Position numbers and translations under genes: made by a program. Positions 1 to 9,449 of a stretch of 64,000 nucleotides of DNA are shown here, piece by piece. The notes under the pieces were generated by a model. It ran no database searches and was not told the DNA's origin. It saw only the letters and a program-made list of their open reading frames with translations. Numbering within the stretch: position 1 is the first letter of the stretch; the number at the start of each line of letters is the position of its first letter. The stretch comes from Hyaloraphidium curvatum (Eukaryota > Monoblepharomycota > Hyaloraphidiomycetes > Hyaloraphidiales > Hyaloraphidiaceae), in NCBI GenBank assembly GCA_025558095.1, contig JAIVFI010000019.1, positions 434,001 through 498,000 on the forward strand, in the 5' to 3' direction.

Positions 1-247
1 AATGGTGAGCTTGCTGGCCGCCATGTCCTCCACTCCTCCAAGTTCCAAAGTGAAATGTAAGGAGTGTTACCCTTTTGTAAGCTTGCTGGACACCTACAGC
101 ATTTGCCATCCCAGGGCCTACGTCAAGGACCCAGTCAACTGCAGCAAACTGTGAACAGACCATCCATTTCGTCTTCTTCACGGACAAGACTACCTTCCTT
201 GCGCACTGGTCGAAAAGCGTGTAATCCGTTCAGAGCAGCACACAGAT
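1..247. other. Unassigned sequence at the window edge
   Basis: No recognisable gene. A short plus-strand stretch near 58-154 reads as a cysteine-containing peptide (CKEC start) that ends in a stop and matches nothing I recognise. Given what follows, it is probably more degraded retroelement DNA. Confidence 0.4.
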
Positions 248-331
248 CGGAGGGGAAAACAGCTGCTTGCGCTGTGCCAGGAGGAGGAGCTTGTGATCCT
301 AAACGGCCACCTCGAACCAGGGGCAACAACC
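248..331 (+). mobile_element. LINE endonuclease (APE-type) fragment
   Basis: The plus-strand frame reads RRGKQLLALCQEEELVILNG, which is the typical region of a non-LTR retrotransposon AP-like endonuclease where a G-x-x-L-L-x-x-C is followed by LVILNG. The reading continues for only about ten more residues before the tail of another LINE begins on the opposite strand. No catalytic residues are retained in the visible piece, so this is a dead remnant. The family match is by motif only. Confidence 0.55.
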
Positions 332-361
332 CGTGCAGGGAAAGATGGCAAGCACGACAGA

Positions 362-1489
362 AGAATACAATAGTATTGGTGACCGGACCTGCCCCTGGCT
401 TGGCCACTGTTACACCATCAGTTTGCTGCTAATTTGAAGTTCGTCAACGTGCATCTTTGTCATTTTCCCCGTTTTCTGTCCTTCATGGACTTTGAGATAA
501 TGAAGCTGGCAATGGAGTGTTGGAATGGGTCGTTGCTACGATTCTGTATCAATAGGGAGTCTATTGGCGTGTGGGGATACTTGGGTACGACCGGAGGGGT
601 CATCTAGGGACTTGTCATCATCTCAAGCTTTTCAGAAATGCTTTCATGAGTGTGTCGATCACGTTGAAAATGAGAATCCATCCGGTACCTTCAATCCACG
701 GTTGGACAACGGGTCAACGTGAAACTGTCCCTCTCCCCATCCCGTCCATCTGAGTTCAGACCCGGTTCAGACCACTGGGGCTACGTCTTCCCCACGCCCC
801 ATAGCCACTCCAACATGGATCAGAGTTGAGGGCCTTCTCCTTTTGCCGCCTCACTTTGATCGTGGGCTCGAACTCCTTGATGCTAAGAGCCCACAGCCAG
901 GTCTCCACGTTCCACTTGCGGCCCAGTGCTTCCAGTCTGGTCTGCAGCTTCTGGCGCCGCTCTGCATTTGCTGAACAGTGGAACAGAAAGTGTTGTTCGT
1001 CTCCCATGTGCTCAGGGTCATGTTTGCACATCCTCTGCTGCACCTCATGTCCTTGGTGCCTGCCTGTCTCCACCTCCAGGTCGTGGGTAGAGCAGAGCAG
1101 CTTCTGGACGTCCCTCCGGTGCTTCTCCACCCGGATCAGCGACGGTGCAATGTGACCAAAGGTCATGTCCCACATCCTCCAGAAGTGCAGCTTGTCGTTG
1201 TCCTTGAGCTTCTGGGCATTGATCTCCCTGAACTTGCCCTTCACATGATTCTCCAGTCTCCTTGGCCCATTAAAAAGTGTCCTTCTCCCACATCTCCCTC
1301 CCCTCCTCTCCACCATAGTACACAAGTAGTTCCCTCAGGAAGACAGCCCAGTTCCAGCACCCCTGCAGTGTCTCGATCTTGAGCTCCTTGTAGAGCAGGT
1401 ACAATGCAGGGTCAGCTGTTTTGATGCGCATGAGGAACTTGAGAGCCGACTCATGGTGATCATGAACTGCAAGAGGGTACTGATGGCCA
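362..1489 (-). mobile_element. LINE-A, 3' half (outer, minus-strand copy)
   Basis: The minus strand carries the C-terminal part of the same LINE polyprotein seen on the plus strand at 4747-5835. It includes the HFWRM...DMTFGHI region, a zinc-knuckle-like Cys/His cluster (CKHDPEH...HFLFHC) and the conserved 3' untranslated tail ending near 362. The reading frame is broken by the insert at 519-814 and has small changes relative to the plus-strand copy. The 5' continuation of this same copy lies on the far side of the copia-derived insertion at 8448-8870: the two flanks join without a gap at the 5-bp repeat GTGAT. It is a pseudogene by truncation, frameshift and interruption. Confidence 0.8.
519..814. 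mobile_element. MITE-like insertion in LINE-A
   Basis: About 296 bp interrupt the LINE-A 3' region: the LINE sequence stops after 518 and resumes near 823, judged against the uninterrupted plus-strand copy. The insert begins GTTGGAATGG and ends CCACTCCAAC, giving 10-bp terminal inverted repeats with one mismatch. It is flanked by an imperfect direct repeat ATGGA (512-516 and 815-819). There is no coding capacity. A short non-autonomous DNA transposon is the simplest reading; the superfamily cannot be set because the duplication is blurred by a few extra bases. Confidence 0.5.
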
Positions 1490-1494
1490 GTGAT
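1490..1494. repeat. Target-site duplication GTGAT (left)
   Basis: GTGAT directly precedes the TGTTG terminus of the LTR-bounded element and is repeated directly after its other end at 8448-8452. The intact LINE copy on the plus strand has this pentamer once (as ATCAC on that strand, near 5082), so the repeat was created by the insertion. Confidence 0.85.
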
Positions 1495-1657
1495 TGTTGT
1501 GACGAGGTTGTTCGTTGTGACGGACGACTGGTCCGGCCTCTAGCCGACGTGGACGGAAGGATGCGTGACCCCTGTGTGTGGGGAATTCCGTCGTGTTGTG
1601 ATTGGAGTTGGGGCCGCTTCTCTAAGTCGCCGCCAGCCTAACAACCTCGTCGCAACA
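1495..1657 (-). repeat. Left LTR of the copia composite (inverted, with an extra 18-bp head)
   Basis: Bases 1513-1657 are the reverse complement of the 145-bp LTR at 8303-8447, with only isolated mismatches, so this LTR reads on the minus strand, matching the minus-strand RNase H gene beside it. Bases 1495-1512 (TGTTGTGACGAGGTTGTT) are instead the first 18 bp of the LTR in plus orientation. The left end is therefore a chimera of two LTR orientations. A C-rich tract at about 1658-1678, read on the minus strand as a G-rich polypurine tract, adjoins it on the inner side, as expected for a 3' LTR. Confidence 0.8.
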
Positions 1658-1696
1658 CTCCCCCCGAAGCGGGACCAACTCCTCCCCCCAACCTCT

Positions 1697-2417
1697 TTAG
1701 AGGAAGCGCTCTTTCGGCTGAGCTATTGTCATGATGTCCGCAAGTTGTTTTCCGGATTCAATGTCCTGAACCACGATTGTTCCAAGTTCCTGTTGTTGTC
1801 GAGTCAAATGGTACCGAATTGCAATGTGTTTGGTGCGCTCATGGTGAACAGGATTGTAAACCAAGTCCTGTGCCGAAGCATTGTCTTCGTGGATGATGGT
1901 GGGGCCTGGCATTGGAAACCCCAGTTCCGCAAAAAGGGTGCGCAAGTACATCACATCCCTTGTGGCTTGTGCCAGGGCAATGTACTCTGCTTCGGTAGTG
2001 GATTGAGCCACAAGGCTTTGGAGTTTTGACTTGAAGGAAAGCGGAGCTCCACATGCCATGACGACAACGCCTCTGGTGGATCTGGCAGTGTCCAGATCAC
2101 CTGCGAAATCCGCATCTGCAACAGCTTCCAGCACCAATGGTTTGTTGCCATCAAACACGAGTCCAAATGCCCGGGTCTGACTCAAGTATCGCAGGATTCT
2201 CTTTAGAGCCGCAATGTGCTAAAGCCTTTCCATAGTTCTGCAGGTACCTGCTGAGGTAAATGACAGCATATGCCATGTCAGGCCTAGTGCAAAGAGCTAG
2301 GAAAAGCAAGGAGCCAATGCATCCAGAGTAGTTGAACGATGCCATGACCTCCGGATCTGCAATGTCTGGCTTCCTAAATCTCTCGGAAGGGAGCAATGGT
2401 GACGGAGCATCCTTCAA
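1697..2417 (-). pseudogene. Ty1/copia polyprotein, end of reverse transcriptase and RNase H
   Basis: Read on the minus strand, 2417-2151 gives the end of a copia reverse transcriptase domain (SGCIGSLLFLA...TRPDMAYAV) and 2185-1697 gives the copia RNase H, with DADFAGD, STTEAEYIAL and the HHERTKHIAIRYH block. The two pieces are out of frame with each other. The gene is cut at 2417 by a LINE insertion, and its upstream part reappears at 6976-8265 on the same strand. The order RT then RNase H towards a polypurine tract and LTR is the normal 3' end of a copia element. Confidence 0.85.
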
Positions 2418-2444
2418 AGAAATGTAGATGTAGATGTAGATGTA
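2418..2444. repeat. (GTAGAT)n microsatellite
   Basis: Several tandem copies of the hexamer ATGTAG sit exactly at the boundary between the copia reverse transcriptase and the plus-strand LINE. Such simple repeats often mark LINE 3' tails or insertion junctions. Here it may be the tail of another truncated LINE. Confidence 0.6.
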
Positions 2445-5400
2445 ATGTGCAACTCAAGCCCTGCTATACAAGCTTTGGCTCTTACACGATGTGTATCATT
2501 AGTAGATTGCTATCGGATCGATGTTGTCCTCAGTAACGTCTCTCTGTTCATGGTCAAGGAGGCAATGCAAGAGTACGAGCAACTTCAAGCTGGATCCGAC
2601 AAGTGCAACCGGCTCATCCAGATCATGGCAGCGGTGAACAAGGTCGCGAAGAAGAAGTACGACAAGGTCAGCGTACACGAAGAGGCGGACAAAATCCTCA
2701 ACGGCTTTGCGGACTCGGCAGAGAGGGCTGTTGAAGGGCCGAGATCGATCGGAAGCTGTCACGCCTTCTTGAGCTGCGATTGAGCGATCCCTCATGGAGA
2801 AGGACGAGTGGAAGAAGGAGTACCAGGGGAAGACGCGGGAGCTGGAGAAGGAGCGGAAGAAGTTGGAGAAGAGGATGCGGAGGGTTGCTGAGCGAGAGAA
2901 CTCCAAGCTGCTAGAGCGACTCTTCAGGCGAGAGCCTAAGGGGTACTACCAGCTGCTTGGAAAGGCTCACGCAAGGCGCAAGGGCAACCCCGTGCCCTTT
3001 GCAGAGCTGGTGCGCCACATGGAGATGGTCGCCAGCGCCGAGTACGTGACCAAGATCGAGGAGGATCCAAGGCTCACGTTTCCACCACTTCCCAAGGCCA
3101 CGATCACGCCTTCTGGAGACCTGCTGGGCCCCATCACCCTCAAGGAGCTGGAGAGGGTCTTGAAGAAGGCCCCCAACGGCAAGGCAAAGGACGAGGATGG
3201 GATCCGGCTCGAGTTCGTCAAGTACGGGACTGCAGTACTGAAGCAAGCTGTTGTCAACCTCCTCAACGACGTGCTCAATAGCGTCAAGATGGATGACTGG
3301 GGCCAGACACTGCTGGTGATGCTGCACAAGAAGGGGCCCAAGAACGTGGCTGGCAACTACCGAGGCATCAGCATCAAGAGGACGCTAGAGAAGGTCTTCT
3401 CCCTGGTCTGGAACGCTCGGCTAGCTCCCTGGGCTGAGTGCAACGAGCTGCTGGAAGGCTCGCAGTTTGGATTCCGTGCACGGAGATCGACCCTTCATGC
3501 AGTGTTCCTTGCCGAGGCACTCTTCTCCCTGGCCAAGGCACGCAAGGAGAAGCTGATCATGGTCTTTGTAGATTTCACAAAGGCTTTTGACACGGTGGAG
3601 CGCCCCAGGTTATGGCAGAAACTGGAGGAGATGGGTGTACCCAAACAGGTTGTTGACATGTTCGAGATGGCGTTCGGGCGCGTGTGGGGACGGCTCCGGG
3701 ATGAAGACGGGACCAAGTCAGACTTCATCAAGTTCCTGACCGGAGTGAAGCAGGGGGACCCTCTCTCGTCGCTGTTCTTCATCTTGTTCATCCACGACAT
3801 CACTGCTTTCATGGAGGCCAATGGTGCAAAAGGGATGGATCTGGGCATGGTGTCTGAGGAGGAAGAGGATCAGGAGAGGATGGTCAGCTTGCTGGCTCTG
3901 TTCTTTGCAGACGACACCACTTTGATCTCGAAGACGGTGAAGGATGCCAAGATGCAGCCGGATCTTTTGTCTGCATATGCCAGTGCCAATGGGCTGGAGA
4001 TCAACGTCAGCAAGACAGAGTGGATGGCCAGGAGGATACCTCACGGTGTAAAGCTCATGTACAGGGACCAGGAGCTGCACTTTTGGAGGATGTGTGACAT
4101 GACCTTTGGCCACATCGGACCATCCCTGATCCGGGTGGAGAAGCACCGGAGGGATGTCCAAAAGTTGCTGTGCTCTACCCACGACCTGGAGGTGGAGACA
4201 GGCAGGCACCAAGGACATGAGGTGCAGCAGAGGATGTTCAAACATGACCCTGAGCACATGGGAGACGAACAACACTTTCTGTTCCACTGTTCAGCAAATG
4301 CAGAGCGGCGCCAGAAGCTGCAGACCAGACTGGAAGCACTGGGCCGCAAGTGGAACGTGGAGACCTGGCTGTGGGCTCTTAGCATCAAGGAGTTCGAGCC
4401 CACGATCAAAGTGAGGCGGCAAAAGGAGAAGGCCCTCAACTCCATTGCCTGCTTCATCTCAAAGTCCATGAAGGACAGGAAAACTGGGAAAATGAAAAAG
4501 ACACACGACGACGATGAACTTTCCAATTAGCAGCAAACTCATGGTGTAACAGCGGCCAAGCCAGGGGCAGGTCCGGGTCACCAATACTATTCTATTCTAT
4601 TCTATTCTAGCTACAGGATAACTGGGAAAATGAAAAAGACACACGACGACGATAAACTTTGCAATTAGCAGCAAACTCATGGTGTAACAGCGGCCAAGCC
4701 AGGGGCAGGTCCGGGTCACCAATACTATTCTTCTATTCCTTAGCTGAAGAGGGTTGACAGCTTCAAGCTTCTGGGGTATCAGCTGACCTCACCCGGCCGG
4801 AGCAAGGACCATGTGCATGGCAGAGAGGCCAAGATGAACGCTGCTTATGGGCTCTGGCTCCGTGACACCAGGGAGCAGCCTGGGATGAGTCCTGACCTCC
4901 AGCTCAAGCTCTACAACACAAAGGTCAAGGCAGTGGGCCAATATGGGAACCCGTTCATTGTTGAGATGCCGAAGGAGGAGTACCTTGCCGGGGAAAGCAC
5001 CAGGGACAAAGTGACATGCATGGCTCTTCGTGCCGTCACTCATCTGCCCAAGTCTACCTCCCTGGCCTGTCTGTATGCGATCACTGGCCAGTACCCCCTT
5101 GCAGTTCATGACCATGAGTCGGCACTCAAGTTCCTCATGCGCATCAAAACAGCGGATCCTGCGCTGTACCTACTTTACAAAGAGCTCAAGATCGAGGCAC
5201 TGAAGGGGTCCTGGAACTGGGCTGCCTTCCTGAGGGAACTACTTGTATACTATGGCGGCGAAGATGGGAGGATGATGTGGGAGAAGGACACTTTCTCATG
5301 GCCCAAGGAGACTGTGGAGAATCTTGTGAAGGGCAAGTTCAGGGAGATCAATGCCCAGAGGCTCAAGGACAACGACAAACTGCACTTTTGGAGGATGTGT

Positions 5401-5905
5401 GACATGACCTTTGGCCACATCGGACCATCCCTGATCCGGGTGGAGAAGCACCAGAGGGATGTCCAAAAGTTGCTGTGCTCTACCCACGACCTGGAGGTGG
5501 AGACAGGCAGGCACCAAGGACTTGAGGTGCAGCAGAGAACGTGCAAGCATGACCCTGAGCACATTGGAGACGAACAACACTTTCTGTTTCACTGTTCAGC
5601 AAATGCGGAGCGGCGCCAGAAGCTGCAGACTAGATTGGAAGCACTGGGCCGCAAGTGGAACATGGAGACCTGGCTCTGGGCTCTTAGCATCAAGGAGTTC
5701 GAGCCCACGATCAAAGTGAGGCGGCAGAAGGAGAAGGCCCTCAACTCCATTGCCTGCTTCATCTCAAAGTCCATGAAGGACAGGAAAACTGGGAAAATGA
5801 AAAAGACACACGACGACGATGAACTTTCCAATTAGCAGCAAACTCATGGTGTAACAGCGGCCAAGCCAGGGGTAGGTCCGGGTCACCAATACTATTCTAT
5901 TCTAG
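2445..5905 (+). mobile_element. LINE-B, non-LTR retrotransposon (5'-truncated, interrupted)
   Basis: After a coiled, charged linker (about 2540-2950) a reverse transcriptase domain follows with the classical blocks: GSQFGFRARRST near 3454, FVDFTKAFDTV near 3568, GVKQGDPLSSLFF near 3742 and the catalytic FADD at about 3904-3915. The frame runs to 4077, is interrupted by 4078-4741, and resumes at 4747 in the same phase (KRVDSFKLLGYQLT), continuing through the C-terminal Cys/His cluster to a stop at 5833-5835. The 3' untranslated tail ends in (ATTCT)n at about 5893-5904. There is no endonuclease domain in this copy, so it is 5'-truncated and non-autonomous as it stands. Apart from the nested insert the downstream frame is open, which suggests a fairly recent insertion. 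Confidence 0.85.
4078..4741 (+). mobile_element. 5'-truncated LINE copy nested in LINE-B, with a second tail fragment
   Basis: The segment begins at the CACTTTTGG of the HFWRM region, runs through the LINE stop codon (4528-4530) and 3' tail to (ATTCT)n near 4615, and is followed by a second, about 125-bp copy of only the last coding residues plus tail (4616-4741). It is flanked by AGCTG at 4073-4077 and again at 4742-4746, a target-site duplication. Taking it away leaves the host frame continuous from Glu-Leu at 4072-4077 to Lys at 4747. This is a LINE inserted into its own family member. Confidence 0.8.
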
Positions 5906-6365
5906 ACTCGGACCACAACCTGATCGTGCTCACCGTGATCGACCCAGCAGCCACAATCACCGACCCGAAAGTCGCCCGCCCAAAAGTGCGCAAACCCTCC
6001 CGACCATGGGATTGGTCGGCGCAGGAGATCTTCAACGAGCTTTCGGAAGGTATGATTGCGGAAGCTCTCGCCGCAGCGACGAGTGCCGCGGACAAGTTCG
6101 GACTCCTCATCGGAATGATGGGGAGCCATGGGCAAGACCGCGCGGAAGGAGAACGCTAAGAAGGCCGAATTTGAGGCTGGGGACAAGGTGCTGAACGACT
6201 GGAGGCATTCGATGGAGCTGAAAGAACTGCGGAAGCAAATAGTAAGCTTGGGTCAGAGGCTGAAGGCTGGAGGCCTAAGCTGGGAGGAACGCGAGCTATT
6301 GCTTGATGAGCGCAGAGCGCTGCAAGAGAAGGACAAGAAGCTTGAAAGCTGGTTAAGAAGCTGAA
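5905..6365 (+). mobile_element. LINE family 2, end of endonuclease and pre-RT linker
   Basis: Directly after the LINE-B tail, the plus strand reads DSDHNLIVLTVID, the S-D-H motif closing an AP-like endonuclease domain. A charged helical linker follows (about 6130-6363, rich in Lys, Glu and Arg), which in this position normally leads into the reverse transcriptase. The reading frame shifts between the two parts and no RT follows. The linker differs from that of LINE-B, so this belongs to a second LINE family. Confidence 0.6.
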
Positions 6366-6535
6366 ACTACGCGCGCAGCAGGCCATGCCAGTCACAAGTT
6401 CCACCTCGCGGTTGAAGGATCGCGGGGCTTCTGGAACTGGGCGAAACTAAAGCACTCCGTCCAAGACAGCATCTCTGTTGGTTCCCTATGGTGACATGCT
6501 CTTAGACGTCAGACCACTTGGGCCAGAGGCGTGGT
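6366..6535. other. Short unassigned spacer between LINE fragments
   Basis: No frame or repeat is recognised here. It is probably eroded LINE sequence. Confidence 0.4.
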
Positions 6536-6975
6536 ACCTTCTTTAGTCCAGTGGTCTAACACATACGTCCCTGTAAACCTCCAAGATCCGTCTCCTCCGC
6601 CAGAAGGTCTCCTTCTCCTCGCAGAATTTCACCTCTTCGTCGTTCCTCAACATCCATATGACCGTCTCCAGGTTCCAGCGTCGCCCAAGCTCTCTGGTCC
6701 GGGTTTGAAGAATCTCCCGTTCGTCATCGTCCCAGAGCAGCAAAGCAGAAGGTGCATCTCGTCTTGATCTGATCCAAATGGTGGGGGCAGGTCCGCTCAC
6801 AGAATCTGATGCCTTGTTGTCGCTGCGTTTCCACGTTGAGCACGTGGGTGCTGGTGAGCAGTCGGTTCAAAGAGGTGCGCAGGTCGATGCGATCCATGAG
6901 CAGGGTCTCGCATAGTCCAAAACCCATCCCCGCAATCCTCCAGAACCGGATTTTCCCGTTATCGACCACCAAATG
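6536..6975 (-). mobile_element. LINE family 2, C-terminal fragment
   Basis: On the minus strand 6972-6724 reads KIRFWRIAGMGFGL...CERTCPHHLDQ and 6800-6543 reads LGRRWNLETVIWMLRNDEE. Together these are a divergent version of the C-terminal region of LINE-A and LINE-B (compare HFWRMCDMTFGH and LGRKWNVETWLWAL). The two parts are in different frames. It sits against copia reverse transcriptase sequence at 6976, so it is inserted in, or has replaced, part of that gene. Confidence 0.65.
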
Positions 6976-8265
6976 GGAGTGGCAAACTTCTGGTTCTTGT
7001 TGAGATCGCCGGCAGCAAATTGCACTGCTTGCGTGGTGTTGGTAATGAACACGTAGTGGGATTTGAGAATTCGGTCCTCCTTGCCACGGGGCCTTTCAAC
7101 CTCTTCCCAGACTTCTTTGTCATTGAAAGCTCCATCTTCCACTTGAATTGCTTCATTCCATTTTGCCCATTCTGGCAAAAGCTTTGCCTCCGCAATTGAT
7201 ACTTGGGATTCGAACCCCGTCAATCACGTGCATTGGCATTCCAAAACCTCCTTGGCTCCCAAAGTCCATGTGCACTGGTCCGGATTCCTGCCATGATTGC
7301 AGCTTGCAGTTGTGGGGCTTTCCACCATTCCCGGGGAGGCTGCTGTGCCCGAGAGGAATGACGCACAGGACGATGACCATGGTGCTGTCCATTCTGCTCT
7401 TGCTGTTCTTGCTGCTCATGCTGTGGAAGATTTTGCAGGTCTTGCTGCTGATGAAGATCTAGTGGCTCTTGTTCCTCCTCCCCCTGAGGCACTAGATCAT
7501 CCGTTTGGATGAGATCGAGTAGATCGAACGTTGAAAGAGGCGGCCTTGCCGTGCTGTCAACAGCTTCCTTGCCTGGTTTTGAGGAAGTGGGTGCAAGGAA
7601 AGGGATAGTGCGTGCGCTATAGCGCTCATTTGGCACATGGTTCGGACCGCCATGACTTTTCCTGAATCAATCAAACGAAACATGTGCCCTTTTGTGTTTG
7701 GAGCTCTCCCCAAGTAGATTGCTCGCGCAGTGCGTGGTGCCAAGGTAGTGAGTTCTCTGTCTCGCACTTGGGCCCAGCATTCCATCCCGAATGTATAGAA
7801 GTCTTCGACTGTTGGAATTTCTCCACTCCACAATGTCAGAGGAACGGCGTTCTTTCTCCCATGATTTGGCGGTTGGCACACAGTTGAGGACGTGCCCTGC
7901 ATGAGTGGCGGCGAAAGACCATTCCTCAGACGGTCGCTGTTCCCCTAACAGCATTGCACGGATCATTTTCTCAATCTTTTGAACTCCCCGCCCGTTCAGC
8001 AACGGAATTCATTTGGGGATGTCCTGGGATGATGAGTCTGAACTGAGCCCCAATCTTGTGGAGGTGTTCCTGGAGTTCCTTCGTGTTGGCTTCATTGTCC
8101 GCATGAAGGTTGCCGCCAAGTAATACGTATCCATATTGATTCCTGGCGTGTTCGCTGAATCTGATGATTGTCGATGACATTTCAGAGCGAAGGACCAAGT
8201 TGAAAGTGGCAAGAAACTGAGTGTCCTCGTCGAAAATGATGAGAAGATGGCGCTTGCCATCTAGG
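6976..8265 (-). pseudogene. Ty1/copia polyprotein, integrase, linker and start of reverse transcriptase
   Basis: From 8265 downwards the minus strand gives the copia integrase core (KRHLLIIFDEDTQFLATF, then HADNEANT and PGHPQMNSVAERA), the integrase tail, a Gln-rich linker near 7400, and the start of the RT (LLPEWAKWNEAIQVEDGAF...VWEEVERP near 7180-7080). Several frame changes break it. The catalytic centre of the RT is missing. Its 3' continuation is at 1697-2417. Gag and protease, which should lie before the integrase, are absent: the sequence instead runs into a plus-strand polypurine tract and LTR at 8285-8447. Confidence 0.8.
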
Positions 8266-8284
8266 GATCTAGGGAAATTAGTTG

Positions 8285-8302
8285 GTCCCTCTTCGGGGGG
8301 AG
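8285..8302 (+). other. Polypurine tract of the plus-oriented LTR
   Basis: A G-rich run (TTCGGGGGGAG) lies immediately 5' of the LTR terminus, the normal priming site for plus-strand DNA. The same tract occurs in inverted orientation at the left LTR, so both ends of the element carry 3'-end structure. Confidence 0.65.
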
Positions 8303-8447
8303 TGTTGTGACGAGGTTGTTAGGCTGGCGGCGACTTAGAGAAGCGGCCCCAACTCCAATCACAACACGACGGAATTCCCCACACACAGGGGTCACGCATC
8401 CTTCCGTCCACGTCGGCTAGAGGCCGGACCAGTCGTCCGTCACAACA
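8303..8447 (+). repeat. Right LTR of the copia composite (145 bp)
   Basis: Begins TGTTGTGACG and ends CGTCACAACA, the TG...CA ends of an LTR, and is followed at once by the target duplication GTGAT. It reads on the plus strand, opposite to the left LTR and to the integrase and RNase H remnants inside the element. Confidence 0.85.
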
Positions 8448-8452
8448 GTGAT
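8448..8452. repeat. Target-site duplication GTGAT (right)
   Basis: Matches 1490-1494. Beyond it the minus-strand LINE-A sequence continues exactly where it stopped at the left flank. Confidence 0.85.
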
Positions 8453-8870
8453 CGCATACAAACAAGTCAGGGAGGTAGATTTTGGCTGCTGAGTGACAGC
8501 GCGAAGGGCTATGCATGTCACTTTGTCCCTGGTGCTTTCCCCGGCAAGGTACTCCTCCTTCGGCATAAATCTACAAACAACATGATCAGCTTCTCCTTGC
8601 GTGCCTTGGTCAAGGAGAAGAGCGCCTCAGCAAGGAATACCGCATGAAGGGTCGACCTCCGTGCCCGGAATCCAAACTGTGAGCCTTCCAGGAGCTTGTT
8701 GCACTCAGCCCAGGGAGCGAGCCGAGCGTTCCAGACAAGGGAGAAGACCTTCTCCAGTGTCCTCTCCATGCTGATGCCCTGGTAGTTGCCAGCCACATTG
8801 TTGGGCCCCTTCTTGTGCACCATCACCAGCAGTGTCTGGCCCCAGTTTTGCATGTCGACGCCATTAGGCA
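8453..8870 (-). mobile_element. LINE-A, 5' remnant (reverse transcriptase fragment)
   Basis: The minus strand carries RT blocks 1-3 (WGQTLLVMVHKKGP, NYQGISMERTLEKVFSL, GSQFGFRARRST, LIMLFVDL), then jumps near 8565 straight to a downstream part of the LINE, skipping the catalytic FADD block and changing frame. This internal deletion predates, or is independent of, the copia insertion that splits the element at 8452. Non-functional. Confidence 0.75.
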
Positions 8871-9225
8871 CAAATACTATTACTGCTGGAGAGAGCTTTG
8901 CCTCTGGAGGAATTTGCCTACAACAATTCCATCCATGCACAACAAAAGTGACGCCAATCTTTGCAAACTATGGCTTTCCTCCGAAGTTCGACGTGAAAGC
9001 AGCGAAGGAGAAAGAGGTGCCCAAAGCTGAAGCACTGGTTGTCAAGTTGAGAGAGATCAACGACATCCTCAAGGAAGAACTTCACCAGCAGGCCCAGGCG
9101 GACCAGGCCTAGGAGGACCAGAAGAAGATTGCAGACAGGAAACGGACAGTATATCCAGAGCTGAAGGAGGGAGGGGAGACAAAGTCTATTCGGACCAGGA
9201 ACAGCAGTGTTGCACGTCTTGCCCT
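8860..9225 (+). mobile_element. Ty3/gypsy integrase C-terminal fragment
   Basis: The plus strand reads LPLEEFAYNNSIHA, then after a small frameshift TTKVTPIFANYGFPPKFDV, then a Lys/Glu-rich helix ending QADQA, an in-frame stop, and EDQKKIADRKRTVYPELKEG. This is the characteristic end of a Ty3/gypsy (Tf2/chromovirus-like) integrase core and its GDKVYL-type tail. At least one frameshift and one stop make it a pseudogene. It is the only gypsy sequence seen in the window. Confidence 0.7.
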
Positions 9226-9229
9226 GTGC

Positions 9230-9440
9230 CTCATAGATAATAAATGTGCCAGCAGCCTCCAAGATCCGTGTTCTCCGCCAGAAAGTTTCCTTCTCCTCGC
9301 AGAATTCACCTCTTTGTCGTTCCTCAACATGCAGATGACCGTCTCTGGGTTCCAGGATCGTCCATATTGGGCTGCCCCCATATGCTCTCCCTAACCAATC
9401 CATGACTAGGCCATCTCCCAAGGCCCATCCTGACACTGGA
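9230..9440 (-). mobile_element. LINE family 2 fragment
   Basis: The minus strand reads WNPETVICMLRNDKEVN, closely matching the WNLETVIWMLRNDEEVK of the fragment at 6543-6800, followed by similar but frameshifted sequence. A short degraded copy of the same LINE C-terminus. Confidence 0.55.
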
Positions 9441-9449
9441 GTCAAGCAC

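Noticed and set aside
1495-8447. A DNA transposon with 145-bp terminal inverted repeats
   Set aside because: The repeats have TG...CA ends, adjoin polypurine tracts and flank copia RNase H and integrase genes, so they are LTRs; no transposase is present.
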